Source: Pyxicephalus adspersus (Eukaryota > Chordata > Amphibia > Anura > Pyxicephalidae). Taken from it: a DNA stretch of 64,000 nt. Location of the stretch: assembly GCF_032062135.1 (NCBI RefSeq), contig NC_092861.1, positions 121,094,427 to 121,158,426 on the forward strand, written 5' to 3'. Position 1 is the first letter of the stretch, and each line of letters starts with the position of its first letter. Made by a program: the position numbers and the translations under genes. A model generated the notes under the pieces. That model worked only from the letters and a program-made list of their open reading frames with translations, ran no database searches and was not told the DNA's origin. Of this stretch, positions 12,501 through 27,500 are shown piece by piece.

Positions 12501-15500
12501 GGGTGGAAATTGTGGGTAGCCCTTGTATTGTGACCCAATTTTTCAGTAACCACCCAAAAACAGCCAGGTGGTTGCTGAAAAGTGCTGGGTGGTGCGCCTG
12601 GCTAAAAGGGGCTGGGGAGAACACTGTGTATGTATATGTGTATACACACACATATAAACACACAAACTCTGCAGTGGAGTATCCAGTATTTTCACAATTT
12701 TGTCTCTGGCCTAATTTAATGGGTATTGCTAGTGAAAATCAAAGCATTTTGGGTTTCATTTGATCGTCAGCCAGTCAGTTGAGTCTATATAATAATTTTA
12801 AGTGCAAACAATTAAAAATGCAATACAAAATATGTACATTTTCTTTTATGGATTGTTGTATTAAATGTAAAAGTGGATACAAAGTAAAAGCCACTGTGTA
12901 CAAGATTATAACATTGTAAGTAGAAAAAAAAATTTATCCCTGACTAACTATCATTAGCATTTTTTAGGAATCCTATGGAGAGCTGCCCTGTCACTTGCCT
13001 GAGCTCTAAGCTGATGACTGACACTCCATCCAGGCTGCCAAAGGAGGATTTTTCTTCATGTCATAGTGACATTTGTTAAATGGCAGTTTTTAAGTGTTTG
13101 TTATCACAGAGCTCAAGCAGGGGATAAGACAACACTACAGGCTTATTTTATATAGACCCAACAAAATTTTTTTTTTCTTTGTTATAATTTAAATGGTTAT
13201 TTCAAACATTTTAGGATTTTTTAAAATACATTAAAAAAAAAAACAACATAAAAAGGCACAATAGGTCTAGCTATTTTAAATAAAGGTATGTATAATACAT
13301 ACAAAAAGAAAAGCAAACAATACCAAACACTAAATAACACCCCAAATGTTTAAGGTTTCTTGGCTATCTGCCATTACATAGGATTTAGATTTTGCCAAGT
13401 CAATGCCTCACAGTCTGAAAATGGTCAATTAGGGCTTAACATTAGTATAAACGGTAAACTAGTGGATGGCGTATGGTATTCCTACTTGCAGATACACTTA
13501 TATCAAAATGAGTTTTGTTAAATATTACAAAAAATAAATAAAAGTTTTAGGTGACTTACATCCTATTAAAAAAAATATTCTTAAGGCTAGTGCCTGTCCT
13601 ACATTTCTCCCAAAAAGTTTGTTATTTTCTATTCTCATGACTGCAAACTTGCCATTAAATGTAATGGTATTTTATTCCCTAGACTGGTCACCTCTTACAA
13701 AACAGATATGTCCTGCAGCCTTAGGCCCTTCACAATAGCACCTTTCTAAACCTTGGTGTTTTCAGTCCCCTTTACTGAACAAAGCTAATGAGGCTAAGAA
13801 ACCAAAGTCTACACAGTACCTGCCACAATATTAGTGAGGATATGATTTGTTAAACTTCAGTTCTTTGATGAAACACCTCTGCAAAAGCAGTGTGTCATCC
13901 TATCCTACAATTTCACACATCAGCTGCCCTGGTATCTTTCCCCTGGAGACCAGTTTCACGTTGCACTAATGAGCTGACACCTGTTAGAGTGGAGAAATCT
14001 GAACCTTGTTAGCGACTGGTCTCCCTCCAGAGAGTGCGCACAAAGAGCATTGTCATACTCACCTCTAACATGTCTGTACTGAGAACCTTGGCCGCAGCTG
14101 TGATAAAGTCTCCTATCAGCATGGTAAAGCCAGGCAAACTGAGGAAGAAGAAGCTGGACGAGCAATGCTTTATGACGGTATTCACAATATCCTAGGGGGA
14201 AAAAACATAAAAATCAAATTTAGACCTCAGAGTTTGATTCTGCATTATTTCATGGTTTTGTGAATACATTAAACCTGAAGTCCCAAAAGAGTATATTTAG
14301 TTTATTAAAAAAAATGTATTACAAGATTATGCTTGTTAACAGTTAAACCTCTTTAGTCTGCTGACTAATTACCAAGATACAATATATATACAAAAATGTA
14401 GATTTTTAAAATTTTGAATGATAATTTGCTTTTCCGTGTAATCATCCCTTTTATATACGAAGAGCACTAACACATCCTTCGTATGCTATTTTTTGGGATA
14501 AATATGGAATAAATGATTTGGAAGGCTATATTTCTGAAATAGCTGCTTTTCTGTTAAAAAAAAGAAAATGGAGCATGTTTTTTTATATTTTGGACAGGGA
14601 GAGGAAGAAATAGATCCTTAAATCAAGTTCTAATTGTTGTATATTTGCTTTCCTCAAATTCCCTGTATATATGTAAATTGGTTTTCTTGCCTTAAAAAGA
14701 AAACCGTCTACAATTTAAATATTCAAAATTAAAGCTTCCCAAGCCTAAAACACAAATATTGAATACATTGCAGCTCACCAGTGATTAGACAAGATAGCAT
14801 TAGTTTGAATTTTTAGGATTTTTTTGTCCACCATATAATAACACACTTCTATTCTAGGATGGCTACACTAATTCCGCTCCATCTTTGAGGGAGCTAAGGT
14901 GTCACCTAGGTTGGACTTCAAACTGATGTGATTTCCAACAGGCTTTTTTCTCCATTACATGGGAAGTTTGTTTTAGCTCATATTTAGTGACAAGGCTGCT
15001 ACATTTCTGGCACAGTTTCTGCAGAAACCATTCTTAGCCTTCAAACAGGAATCTAAGGCAGCTGTAACATCTAAGGACCAGTAAACTGCAACATTTTACA
15101 TTTTTTTACAATCTCCTTTAAAAACCCCGGAAGTCATGGAAGAAGTAGTCCCAGCAGACCAATAAAATCTAAGCTTAAGGGTCCCAATTTGCCAGTGACA
15201 AAAACTATAATAATTTTATCTAGAAGATAGCTACACAAACAATATTTTCTGTAATGAAAACAAGCACATTAAAGCTATCACTGGCAGCACTGAACATTCC
15301 TTTCCTTCAGAACATCAAGGTAACAGAGTTTAGTCTATTTACTCCTATATGTGTTTACCACAGCTGGGCACCGGCAGTCCTGCTGCTACAGACATTCTTA
15401 TGGGACCTTGTGGTATTTGATCGTTACGTTGCCGATATAACATTAGTTCTAGTAGCCCACATTCATTTGCTTTCTACTTTCTAAAATAATATTAATACTA

Positions 15501-18500
15501 TAAAATGCATAAGGGGCTTCTGTTTTTTTATGACTACCAAATGCGTATGCCCCCCTCCTACAGGGGATGAAATGCACAATCTTATTTCTGACATCTCGAC
15601 AGATTGTGTTTTCACTGGACAAACAAGCTGGCCTAAATGCTTCTTTCAGGTTAATGTGTAAACTGGTTTTAATCACTTCCTTTGATACATTTTTATGTCA
15701 ATATCAGTTAAAGTAAACATTCTGAGAGTGAGCAGATGGATGCTGGGCCTCATAAAAAGTATGCAGGGGCTGTGTGAGAGAGAACAAAAGACCCACCTTT
15801 TTCATAATTAAGGGGCTGATTAAAGCTAAGGGTTCCCCACAACACACCTGTAATTACTGACACAGCTAGGTATTGTATTGTGCCCTCATCTGTGCATTGC
15901 AGGCACAAAACTATCCGCAGCAGATGGGAGTGCGTCTCTGTTGACATATGCTACAATAAAAGGCTTCGAACAAACCTGGCTACAAGGGGTGACAGAATGT
16001 AGCATATCTGAAGATTAATAACTCAAACAGCTATGTTGTTAAGTTTGCTCTGCCTGCTTTTACATCCATCTGTTGCACATGGAAATGAAAACAAAAAATA
16101 TATTGTTGGAACCCATTAGGTAATAAGCAAGTGGAAAATGCTAGCAAACAACATTTTAAATGTAAAAGCTCATCCATGTAAACTCAGAGGCTTTGAAATA
16201 TTTCTATGGTGATGATTTAATGGTCACAAATATTTAGGGATATTTTACTCATTGGTCCTGTGTACAGACACATCCACTTCTTAAGTTATGGCTGAGCAGA
16301 TCAGAACCAGAGGGGTAAGGTGGAGGGTCCCTTGGGATTGATATAATGAGAGTTTTCCTTGTTTTGCTACTGTAAAGGTGTGTTGTTTACCAGCAAGATG
16401 TAGGTAGTAAACATTGAGTTTCAGAAAGTGTGTCAGCTACCAGCAAACTGCTAAAGGGCAGCAACATTTATTATTTTGTAAACCTAACAGAAAATACATA
16501 TATTCTAAAATGAAATTGTTGAACAATAGCTGAAAAATCTTCTTTGCAATGGTGGAGCAACTTAATAAGCAATCCAGTGTCCAACAACATAATAAATGTT
16601 GTGTCTGCACATTTGTACACATGTATGTGTCAAATGTAAGAGAACAAAAAAAATGTGTGTACATGTGTGAAAATGCATGTAATTAATTAACAATTAGGAA
16701 GTAATTTTCTACAAAGTATGGATATGTAAGGGTCTTTAGAGACATAGGATGTTTTCTCCCAAAACATGATTGTATTTTTTTTTAACATCATTGCAGCTCT
16801 ATTTGGTAAAGTCCATTTTGCACCAACCATGCACTGTGTCTCTACTTGGAGACAGCCTTTGAGGTAGATGTAGGGCTTTGCTTGCTCATGTCAGGGCCTC
16901 TAGTAAGAAAAACAATGCAAACAGAAGAAGTAGTAATAGTAGCTAATAGTCAGATGTGAAGTTTTAGGTACAATAGTGCCTAGGCACCCTCAAATCCCTA
17001 AAGAAATTCCATGAGAATGCACATTTTTTATGGTGCTGCTTAAAATGTATCAATTTCCCACTATTAAAGGGCAATTCAACCCCTTTTTTTTATTCTGACC
17101 CACTTTGAATGTTTGGGTTGGTTATATTTAGGGTTAATTTAAAATGATCCCAACTTTAAAAAAAATATGAAGATTAGCCATTTTATAGGGAATAGGGTAC
17201 TGCGTGAGCACAGTTATCTTTTGTCTTTATTATTAATAGTACTTTTTGACATGAGACATGGATGGACTGACATGTAAAGATCATACACAGAGATGTAAAA
17301 TCATCCAAGGCACTGCGCCTCTGCTAGTGTCCTCAGATATAAAGGTTTGGAGATGTCACTACTGTATTTCTCATTGCTTGAGAGAAAGCTGTAGATGAAG
17401 ACTTGCAATGAAAGGATCTCCCTGCTTCTGTCAAAACCTCCATAAGGACTATCCAGTGCCAGGTTCTTCATAATAAAAAAACCATTAGAACAGCCCGATA
17501 CTGTATACTTGGTTTAGATGGAAATACCCAGCTTAGTTCTAAATAATTACAGTTTTTAATGGACTAACCAATAATTGAATAGGTCTTGTACATGAGTATT
17601 AAGTTAAATTACCACAATTATTAGTTAAGTGTTTATTTCTATAAAAAACAATGTCAGGTACCTAAGGCATGCTGTGAAGAATTACGACTTTACAAAACAA
17701 AAATTAATTGTGTGCTAGTTATTCTTAAATGCAATCTCCATAGCTGGTCATGGTACATACATAATGCTAAAAAATCAGTTATTTTTATAACAATCAGCTT
17801 TCCAGAATCTGAAAAGAAAATGATGTGCATTGCCCCAGATTCTGCCTAACTGTAACACAGAGAAGAAAAAAATTAAATCGGATATCTGATATAGGCCACA
17901 TACTCTTCACAGGTTTTGTGCACAGATTTAAAGTCTGTCATTGAGGGATTTTCTGATACGTCAGAACAAGCACCTCTGACACTTTGAAAGAGCTCATTAT
18001 CTCCCATAAAAAAAAAAATAAGAATAATAAAAAAAAATCAAACACTGCCCAATATATAAATCAATTCTCAGCACTGGTGACAAGGCCTTTAACAGCCAGC
18101 TTTAGTTTAAGGCAGTAACAATGATGAAATGCAGACCAGAAGGAGGTCAAGTACAAGTCAGATGCACCAACAATGCACCTCAAAAGAGTCTGCATTTGCC
18201 CATCAAAACGAGGCGATATGATGAGCCAAAAGAAAAAACACTTTTTACTCCATACATGATACACGTTGTAAGTAAGTAAAAATTACAATTTTTATTTCAC
18301 ATAAATAGCTAAAAAAAAATTTTGAATCCTTTTTGATTCTATAAATAAAAATGTAAAAACACAAAAGTAATCCAACTATAAACCTGACAATTTTGTATTT
18401 TGTGTTAACAAAGTGGAATATGTCTTTAACAGCTCTGTGAGAATTTAAACATCAAGAACATATGTTACTTATCTTGAGGCTTGTAAAGGAGGAAAAAAAA

Positions 18501-21500
18501 AATCACGTCATGCAAACAGACGCTCTGCCTTCCAGAATGCAAAGTGCAGGTCCTTAAACACAAGCTGCACTGAAAAGCATGCTGCCTAGTAAATGAATCA
18601 CCTTAATTGAATGCTACTGTATGTACACAGTGACTGGAAAAACACAGCCAACGAGGAGGAAACATATGGTGGTGGCAACTGAAATTGGTTTACTCATTTG
18701 TAACAACGTTGTTTCTGCTGCACTTTCATAATTGACCTTTAGAGCGATAAATGTGTAAAATAATTTTGTTTATTATTGGCTGCAAAGCTATCGGCAATTA
18801 CGTGGAATGAAATGGTACGACGGAGGAAGGATGCGTTCTGCAAGCATTTCCATTGTTTACATAATTGCACAGCTATAATTTGGTGCTTGTGTTGTTATGG
18901 AAAAGTATTAAACAGGAGGAGAAAAAAAAATAGAGCCATTATGAACCATTTCCATTTTAAAATGAAAATTCGGTAGTAGCAGAAATAGGAATGGTACCCT
19001 AGGTGTGCCAGCTTCAAATGATTAACTGGGTGAGTGACAGTGGACTTAACCCTGGCAGTCCCGAGTGCCGCCATCACGCTCAGACATTTAGAACTACAGA
19101 GGTTTAACAGAGCTCAGGAGGTGATAATGAATTAAGCAGGACAATTACTACGCAGGGTTTCACAATCTCCAGCATAGATGGAAAAGACAATGAGCAAATG
19201 CACGAATTAATGTGGACGCTAAAAGGTCAAAGGAAGATAAATATGCAAGTACATGGTTATTTTTAACCTGATATTTTTGTGCCGGGGAAAAATGATTACT
19301 GCAGTGTAACTAAATAGACATTTAATCTCCTTCTTAGAAACAGAGCAAGCTGTTCTTTTTTTTAGTAAACTGGAAAAAGGTATTTCAAAGAAAAAATGCA
19401 TAGAACTCATCACTTTGGTTTATTTAAATATCTTTCATAAATAAGTTGGGGAAACATTGCTAGTTAAAGGTCAAACAAACTGCACTACTGAAGCAAGAAA
19501 TGCTAGGGGGTTTTAAATTGGAACTAAAGTCCTACTTTGAAAAATTGAAGGTCAAGCAGGTATTTTTTGCAGATATCTGTTTTCACCTGTGTGATTGCTG
19601 CCCAACTGTAAAAATTTCACTGGGCTGCACACATGTAGCGCAGCGTTTGTTGCCAGGGGTACCTGGCAATCGAAGCTTCTTTTGTGCATGCAGTGAATGA
19701 GCAAATTCCTGCACGCCTGAGCGGGAGTACCATCATCCCAGACCAGCCAATCAAAAAAGCAGAAGATTGTCTCCAGGAAAAGAACAAGCAAGAAGATGGC
19801 AGGCCCACAGACGAAATTGGGCTCGCGAGTATCCGCTTTAAAAGAAATCAGCCAGAATTAAATTATGGGAACTGCCATTGTTGACTTTTTGATTGCACAT
19901 GCTTTGTGACGGTAACCAGGTCTAAAAAATCATGTCTATCCAGTGACCCAACACCTTACTGGCAGCATGCTTCTTCAAGGTCAGAGACTAAAATATGTAG
20001 TGAAGGAAGGAAAAAAACTATAGATTGCTTTAAGAAAAAGCTGGATGCTTTATTACATTACAGACTGTTGATCCAGGGAACACTGGATTGACTCATGTAA
20101 TCAGGAGCAAAATGTACCAAGGTTTTTTTTTTTTGCCTTCCTCTGGAAGAACTATTTTATATCCGGGATATGCCTATTTCCCTTGGGGTTGAACTTGATG
20201 GACTTAGGTCTTTTTTTCAACCTGACTTACTATGTCTCTATGAATTTGAACTAAAAAAAAAAAAAAACTAAGCAATGGCAGATCCCATATATCTCTTCTG
20301 ACTTTTCAACTCAAACAGCTGCACATAATACAGTGACTGTTCGACCATTTACAACAGGGTTTACAAAAATAGAAGAATGTAATTTTTCATGATCATGAAT
20401 GTTTAGGCCAACATGTGACTGGTCCTCATCAAAAGATTTCATCATACCCCATCTACGTTTATTCATTTAGATGTTTCATGCTAAGTTTCCTAAGATGTTT
20501 AACGGGGCCTTTGGTAGCCGCTTCTGATCTTTGCCTGGTGTCTTTGGGCCACTGAATCAGACAGTGTGCATTGTACATTGGGGCTCATAGTGCACATTAG
20601 CACATTAGCATGTCTGCTAAGCCTTGTTTGCTTTTTGCTCTGGCCAGGCCCTATTGATTGTTTCTAACTGAAGGTTGAAAAGTCGCCTTAGCACAGGCAC
20701 AGGCCATTTTACTTTGGCATCCAGCAACCATGGGCACACTCCCCTAATAGTACTGTGTTGATGTAAAGTAAAATAAGTCTTGCAGTGAGAGTTTATAAAC
20801 TGTAATATAAAAGCAGGGGGTCCCTATAAAGCAGGGGTCAGAAAACTTTTATGGCCACTAGGCTATTTCAGGGGTGGGCGGGAGCACACTAGGCCGGACT
20901 CTGAGTCCCGCCCTAATGGCTCACCCACCACCAGGGAACGCCCCCTAAAGTGAATTCCCTCTCCTCCGTATGAATTGTGGAGGAGAGGGATTTACCTCCA
21001 GGGAGTGTTCCCTATTTAGCACGGGGGTGGAAGTATCAGGCCTGCCATGGTAAATAAGGGAGCCACAGCAAGGAGGCAGCTCCGAACTACCAGCTAGTCC
21101 GTATCTGGCCTAAAGGCTGAAGTTTGTCGACCCCTTATATAAAAGGGACAAAAGTCTCTGAGTGGGTGTCACCAGAAAGATTATATTTACCAGTTGTTTA
21201 ACAAGAACACAGAAAGCAGAGTTGTGGCATATATGAAGGTCATGAAAAAGGGCTGAACCCCCCCTTATGCTATGTCATTCACTTTACCTACCTTTTGGAA
21301 GGTATACCAGTTCTATGTGCTCTATGTGGGCTGGAGCTGCCCATTCAGTGATTTGTTCACCCAAAGCTGCTATTTTTATGGGTGGGTGTTGGTAAACTGA
21401 GACTTCTAATAGTTTATCAGGCTCTGCAGCCTAAGAATCTAGCCCAGCTACTAATACCACAGAGCTTTCATTGAGCTGCACATTAAATAATTAAAATTAT

Positions 21501-24500
21501 TCAAGTGCAGAAGGCATATTACTCATCTTTTCAAACTTGCCTACCTGTCTTCTTCTGTCTTTTAAAACCCTCACTACTTCCCACTATTTCATATCCCTAC
21601 TCATATTGTATGATACTTTCTCCCTCCTCCTAGATTGTAAGCTCTACGGGTCAGGGTCCTCGCCTACTCTTTTGTCACTGTCTGTCACTTACAACCCCTA
21701 TTTAATGTACAACCCTGTGTAATATGTTGGTGCTATATAAATGCTGTTTAATATTATCATTATTAATAATAATAGTAATAATAATAATAATAATAATAAG
21801 CTGAAAAATCTACACTAGGATTTATTGCTGGCTGTAATATGAAAGCTTGTTTTGCATTTATCTTTTCTGATTATTTAACATCAATAGAATCAATAAATCA
21901 CTTCTAGAACTAAATGTTACTGAGTGTCAATCACAGACCTTGAGTCATTCTATGAGTGGTGATGCTACTGGGGCAAACGTGCAAATCCCATAACCTGCCA
22001 AACACAGAATAATGGGAATTCTAAAGATGATCTGTGCAATCTAGGTCATGCAACTAATATAAGTAACATATGAATCTACAGATTTTATGTTGTACTGGTG
22101 ATAGTTTATGGTAAATACTTGGATACGTCATATTTGTTATTACTACCTCGTCCTCACCTTCCTGAATAGGGTACAAAATAATGTATTCCATATATACAGC
22201 AAGCATGAAAAGGTTTCAGTTCAGAGCTTTATATGACAATATACCAACCCGGAACTGTATAGACATCCTACACTTTGATCTTTAAAAGTCCTTTTAGACT
22301 GTCTCAAAAAAGCTAAGTAATACAGATTTAAAGTTATTAGGCCTTAAGCACATTTAATAAAACTATGTAGCATCTGCTGCAAATGACCCAATAACAGTAA
22401 ACAGGTCACAATTAACCTTTCAGGCAACCCTTTTTTCATCTAAATAGTACTCTTTGCAGCTATCACCTTACACCTTGTCCATATTGAAGTGTACTCATGA
22501 CATGCAGCCTAAAAATCTAATTGGTGTTTGCAGGAGCTGTGGCCATCTGTTCAGAAGACATTCTTTCAGTGTCTTCTTTCAGCATTTTACAAAGTGCACA
22601 CTTTAGGATTCCAAGTAACCTTCTATTGCAATGGAAGAGGAGGATGAGGGGAGGGGTTACTGTCCGAGTTTTGTTATGTTGAAAAATAAGGAACAAAACT
22701 ACATTTCACAGCCTAAATACACCAGATGTACGATCATGTAACAAAATATTACTATACAAACCAAGCATTACAAATCATTATGGGGAAACCAGTTCTAATG
22801 CTGTTTAAGTAAATTGTAAACTTTGTAGTGTGTAAACTACATTGAAAGAAATGTTACAACGTGTGCACAAGACGTGGAAACACATTTGCTTAGTACTTGC
22901 TGAGTAGGTTTAACCGATGCATACTTTTTTGATGACTAGTGCTAATCTATATTTAAAAGAAACTTTTTCTCCTCAACTGTGTGACTTTTGTTTATCTGTC
23001 TCATGATCACTGATATATTATCATTTACATGGCTCTATACTTTGACCTAGGTTAGATGTAAGATATTCATAATTTGTATGGTTGATGATCAAAAAGTCAC
23101 AACCAGCTTTATATTAAATAACTATATCTGTAATGATTTTGACATAAAGAAATGAGTTGCTAGCTCTGTCCAGTACCCTAAAATGAAATGATAAAACCTC
23201 CATTTTTTCCATGCATGATTGTTTGACACAAATACAATCTGCGTAAACTGCTTAAAAAAGAAATACTGGACTTGGGAAATTTTTACAATACATGCATACA
23301 AGACCGCCACCTTGTGGTCAAGCAGGAATATTTCCCAGTCACAAAAGTTTACCTATCTTCTAATTTTTTTTTTACAGACCCTACACTTGTGACCATATAT
23401 ATGCTTGTGTTTTATATGGTATTTTTATTGGATGATTTCCCCTCTACTAATTAATTTTAGACTGGGAATTTCCCAAACCTGTCAGGGGTTCAAACCCATT
23501 CAAATATCCCTATTGAAAACAAATAAAATGTTTTGGCTTTAAAGCCCTTCTCAGCGCAAATACTAACTCCCCCCCTCAACTCATCCTAAAGGTGTTGAAA
23601 ACATGATGAGCTTGTGTACTTTGTGAAGCAAAATATACCTGCCTAAGTCTGCCATCCTGGGTTCCTTGCCAATGCCCTATTTCTGGGTCTGCTAATCCAA
23701 CCCTGAATGTGTGTCCACCCCTGGTGGTTCCCAAGAGTCCCTCTACACTGATGTCACTGCCTCTTATGAATCTTAAGAGGGGTCTGTCACTATACAGACA
23801 GTAGGAAGTGTTTGTGCCAAGCAGTTAGTGACATGGACAAGAACTATCTATTTTTTACTTACAATGGAATTTTTTTCCAAATTAGATTAATCAATCTAAT
23901 TTGGGCCCATTTTGATGTGCATGTAATTTTGAAATAGGTCCTTCTAGTTTTCTTTTAAAAATCAGCTAGTTGCATTGATGTGAACCAGTCACAAAGTTTA
24001 TAGTAATATATTCAAAAAAGAATAAGGCAAGAATACAAAATAAAGCTTGTAAAAATCTGTGCATTTATACAGAGGGTTGAGAGTTAAACTTTTCCCTGCA
24101 AGTTACCGTTAATAAATTCATATTCATTTGTCAGTGAAGACTGAAAGGTTTCTAGTGCTAAGAGTAGTACAATTTTGCAAGAGTTAGGTGTAAAGCTGAA
24201 AACTGGAGCAAAGCACTTATATGGAGACGGTGTTTGGTAGGAAGCAACATTAAGGGAGTTGACATCTCTTGTCCTCTACATTCCAAACAGGATAACAGAT
24301 GTCATTATAACAAGAACAGGTTACAATGCCCTTTTTTATGAATATACAGTTTTTTTTTGTTTTGTTTTTTTAAGACTGCAGTTAAGTGAGCAAGGCACAA
24401 AAGATCCAACACTACATTGCTAAATGTAGCAGACCACCTACTCTTAACCTTTCAGCTTCAATGGAAATGGCTGTCAAGTGGCCATTTATGTAACTTTTTT

Positions 24501-27500
24501 TCAAACTTCAGGCATCAAGGTACTCCCCTACGTTTCATCTACTGGATATTAGTTCTTTAAACCAAGGAGGCTCAGCACCTAATGCGGGCATTACCTAGTG
24601 TGGTCTGCAAGCAAATACAGCCTGCCTAGTAATGCTCCTACCTCCACACCAACATCCACCAATCATGAGCATTTTGATGTTTGCCTACATTTCACAGAGA
24701 AGAAGAGAATCCCAGTGATAACATTACGTGAAAATAAATAAAAAGAAAACATCCAACAAAACATGGTAGGGTCTTACCTAAAAATGCCATTAGCATGTTG
24801 ACAGGACTGGAGACCTCAGAGTTCCCTTCTCATTGTACAAATACAATTTTATAAAATGTTAACAGTAAACCTCAGCCAACTGTTTCTTTTTTTTTTTTTT
24901 TTTTTTTGATAGACCGGTTATTTAAAAAGTGGATAGGGTGATTTTTTTTTTTTTCAGTAAACTGGGGAAGGGATAGATCCTCTGTTTTTGTCTGTGCTTT
25001 CCTGTCAACCAGTGACAGCTGCTCCTGTCGTACTAGTGCTGCCATCACAGGGCGGGAGGTGAGATGGTGAGATATCCCCAGTCTGATCATAGTAAATAAA
25101 ATATAGCAATAATGTTGTGCTATACTATGAAATATAGTAAGATTGACACACTTACTTGATCTTCATGATTGAGGCCATTATGTAAAACCAGGTAAAAATG
25201 AACCAAGACATCGGAGTTTGGGAGAACATCTTGGCGCCTTGTCATCATGCCACAGATCAGCTTGTAGGCTTGCAGCTTGCCATCCTTGTACTCATTTGGC
25301 AAGGTAGTAGCCTGATAAGAAAATGACATTGTTAAACATAAAGAAATACAAAAATCATGAAGCATAAAAAAACTGCGAAACATTGGGAATTAAAATGTAT
25401 CTCTAACTATTTTGTTTATTTTAATTCTAGAGTGTGGAAAGGGTATAATCCCTGGAGGGGATTTTATTTTTGGCTTTGTACCCACTGTGGAGTCTGACAC
25501 CATTCATCCTGATGTCACTAAGACAGAGAATGATTTGAATTTTTTTCACGAGGGCACATGTTCTGGTGACAACTAGGAAAGCATTAGATTTGCTTATTCT
25601 CCAGAACAGGAAAAAAAAGACAAATTAGGCTTTTAACTATTCCATACTTAATTTGAAACTAAAACAAAATGCTTTGATGAACCTCCACACATGTACGTTA
25701 CAGCCTTAAAAACTGATCAATACTTAAATTTGGAAACCCTTAATTGGATATAGCATCCATTATAGTGAGCCTTCCAGGCCCTACATGCCAACACTTGTTA
25801 TTTGGAGATGCAAAATGCATTGTTAGGGTTTTTATTCAGTCAGGAACTTATTCTTTTAGTTTTACTAATAATGTGTTTCCAAAACAAATGCTAACTCAAG
25901 GTTGATGTACTTGAAAGTAGTATACTTATGCTCAGTGCCTTTTTAATGAAAATGTGACAAAGCATCTCTGGCTAAGACTACAGTAATGAGATTTATGAAC
26001 ATCACTCTGGTACACACAAGATCCAAATGTTTGAAATTCAAGATACAAACTTTTTACATTCCAGTGCTAAAAATGAAAAGTTAGCATAAACATTGCAAAT
26101 ACAATGTAGTTACATGTATCCCTTACTTTAAACAACCAAGATGCAAACATTCTGAGAGGTGGGATCAAATCAGGAGGAGGAGGGGAAGACTGATTGTCCA
26201 GACTGATTGACATATTGTCTCTAATCTGCAAGAGAAAAAAATATTGTAAAGTTACAAATTGTTTGCATTTCCTCATTTTTAAATGTACACACAAATACAT
26301 ATTATTAATTCCTTAAACATTCAAATAGTCAAAGAATACTAAAAATGAGAATTAAAAAAAAGAGGGAGAAAAAAAAACAACAAAACATTACATATACAAG
26401 CAGAAACTCAATCCTTAGATGACTCTGCCACCTAGTGCCCAGAAGTCTAATACAAGTGAAGTCCTATAATAACACTTCATTCATGTGTATTTCACTCTGT
26501 AGTCTATCTATGGCAATAATTGTTGTAATAGAATTACAGTCTCTGGCATACATTATGATTAGAACATTTTATTAAAAAAAACTGCAATAATATGTTCCAA
26601 TGTACAGGGTGCATCAATAGGGCAAAGTACAACAACATTAAGTGTAATTATAATAGACATAATTTTGCCATATACAGTACATAGATACGTTTATTAACAT
26701 TTTTAGGAAAGAGGGTGATCACAAAAGATACAACAATGGGACTTCTGACTTTATTTGCACCCTTCAAAACATTACATTAGTGCCTTTTTTAGGGTGCAGA
26801 CAAAGCTCCAGGTCATTGTAAGGGGAAATCCTCCATAAAAGCTGCAATAATGCATTCAAGGTGTGCTATCTGTATCTGAAAAGCTGTCCTGGTTCAAGTA
26901 CTCCTCCAAAGATCAGCAGTGCCTAACAATGGATTGTGGCTTTCAACTACTTAAAATAAAACTTTTAAAAGTGTTCCAGAAAATGGCAAAGGTTGTTGAG
27001 TGCTTCCACAGGCTTATCGTACAAAGGGGCAACTGATATCGCTGGCAGGTTGGCGAAAAATACAATTCTGTACTTGTTATTGCTATCAGGACACTTCTAA
27101 AAACCCAATTAATCAAAGCAATGCTGAAACATGTAGCTAAAATTGCAAACCTACTTACATGTTGGGGCAAAATTCCTTTTCTTTTCTTAAAATAAAATTT
27201 TGATTTGGAAAAGGTGGCATATATTATTGTTTTTAATTGGCAATTTTATAACGAGGACTAGGTCTTTTTTTGGTTATGTAGGCACTCTGTTATCACAGTT
27301 GAAAGCATATAAATATATTTTAAATATATTTAAATGAACAATAACACTTCAGCATGTACAAATCAACAATGAAAACATAGAAGTGTCATCTAAATGAACT
27401 AAATCCTGTTGGACCTCTCAAATCCAAGCTAATGGGTCGGCACACCCAAAAATTAAATTTTTGTTTTACCGTGAAACCAGGGAGCAGAAACATCTGTGAC

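Larger units (their letters stand above)
10226..14062 (-). other. RALGAPA2 intron with candidate non-coding element
   Basis: Holds the repeat copy at about 12483-12630 and a repeat-poor block at 11560-12070. The remainder is AT-rich without recognisable features. Confidence 0.75.
14192..25155 (-). other. RALGAPA2 intron (about 11 kb, longest complete intron here)
   Basis: Holds candidate non-coding elements (15700-16080, 18430-19200), a MITE-family copy (19513-19845), a CR1-like LINE end (19918-20245), a hAT-like MITE (20832-21136), a tail repeat (about 21530-21800) and T runs at 24887-24907 and 24942-24954. Other parts are AT-rich with nothing recognised. Confidence 0.75.
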
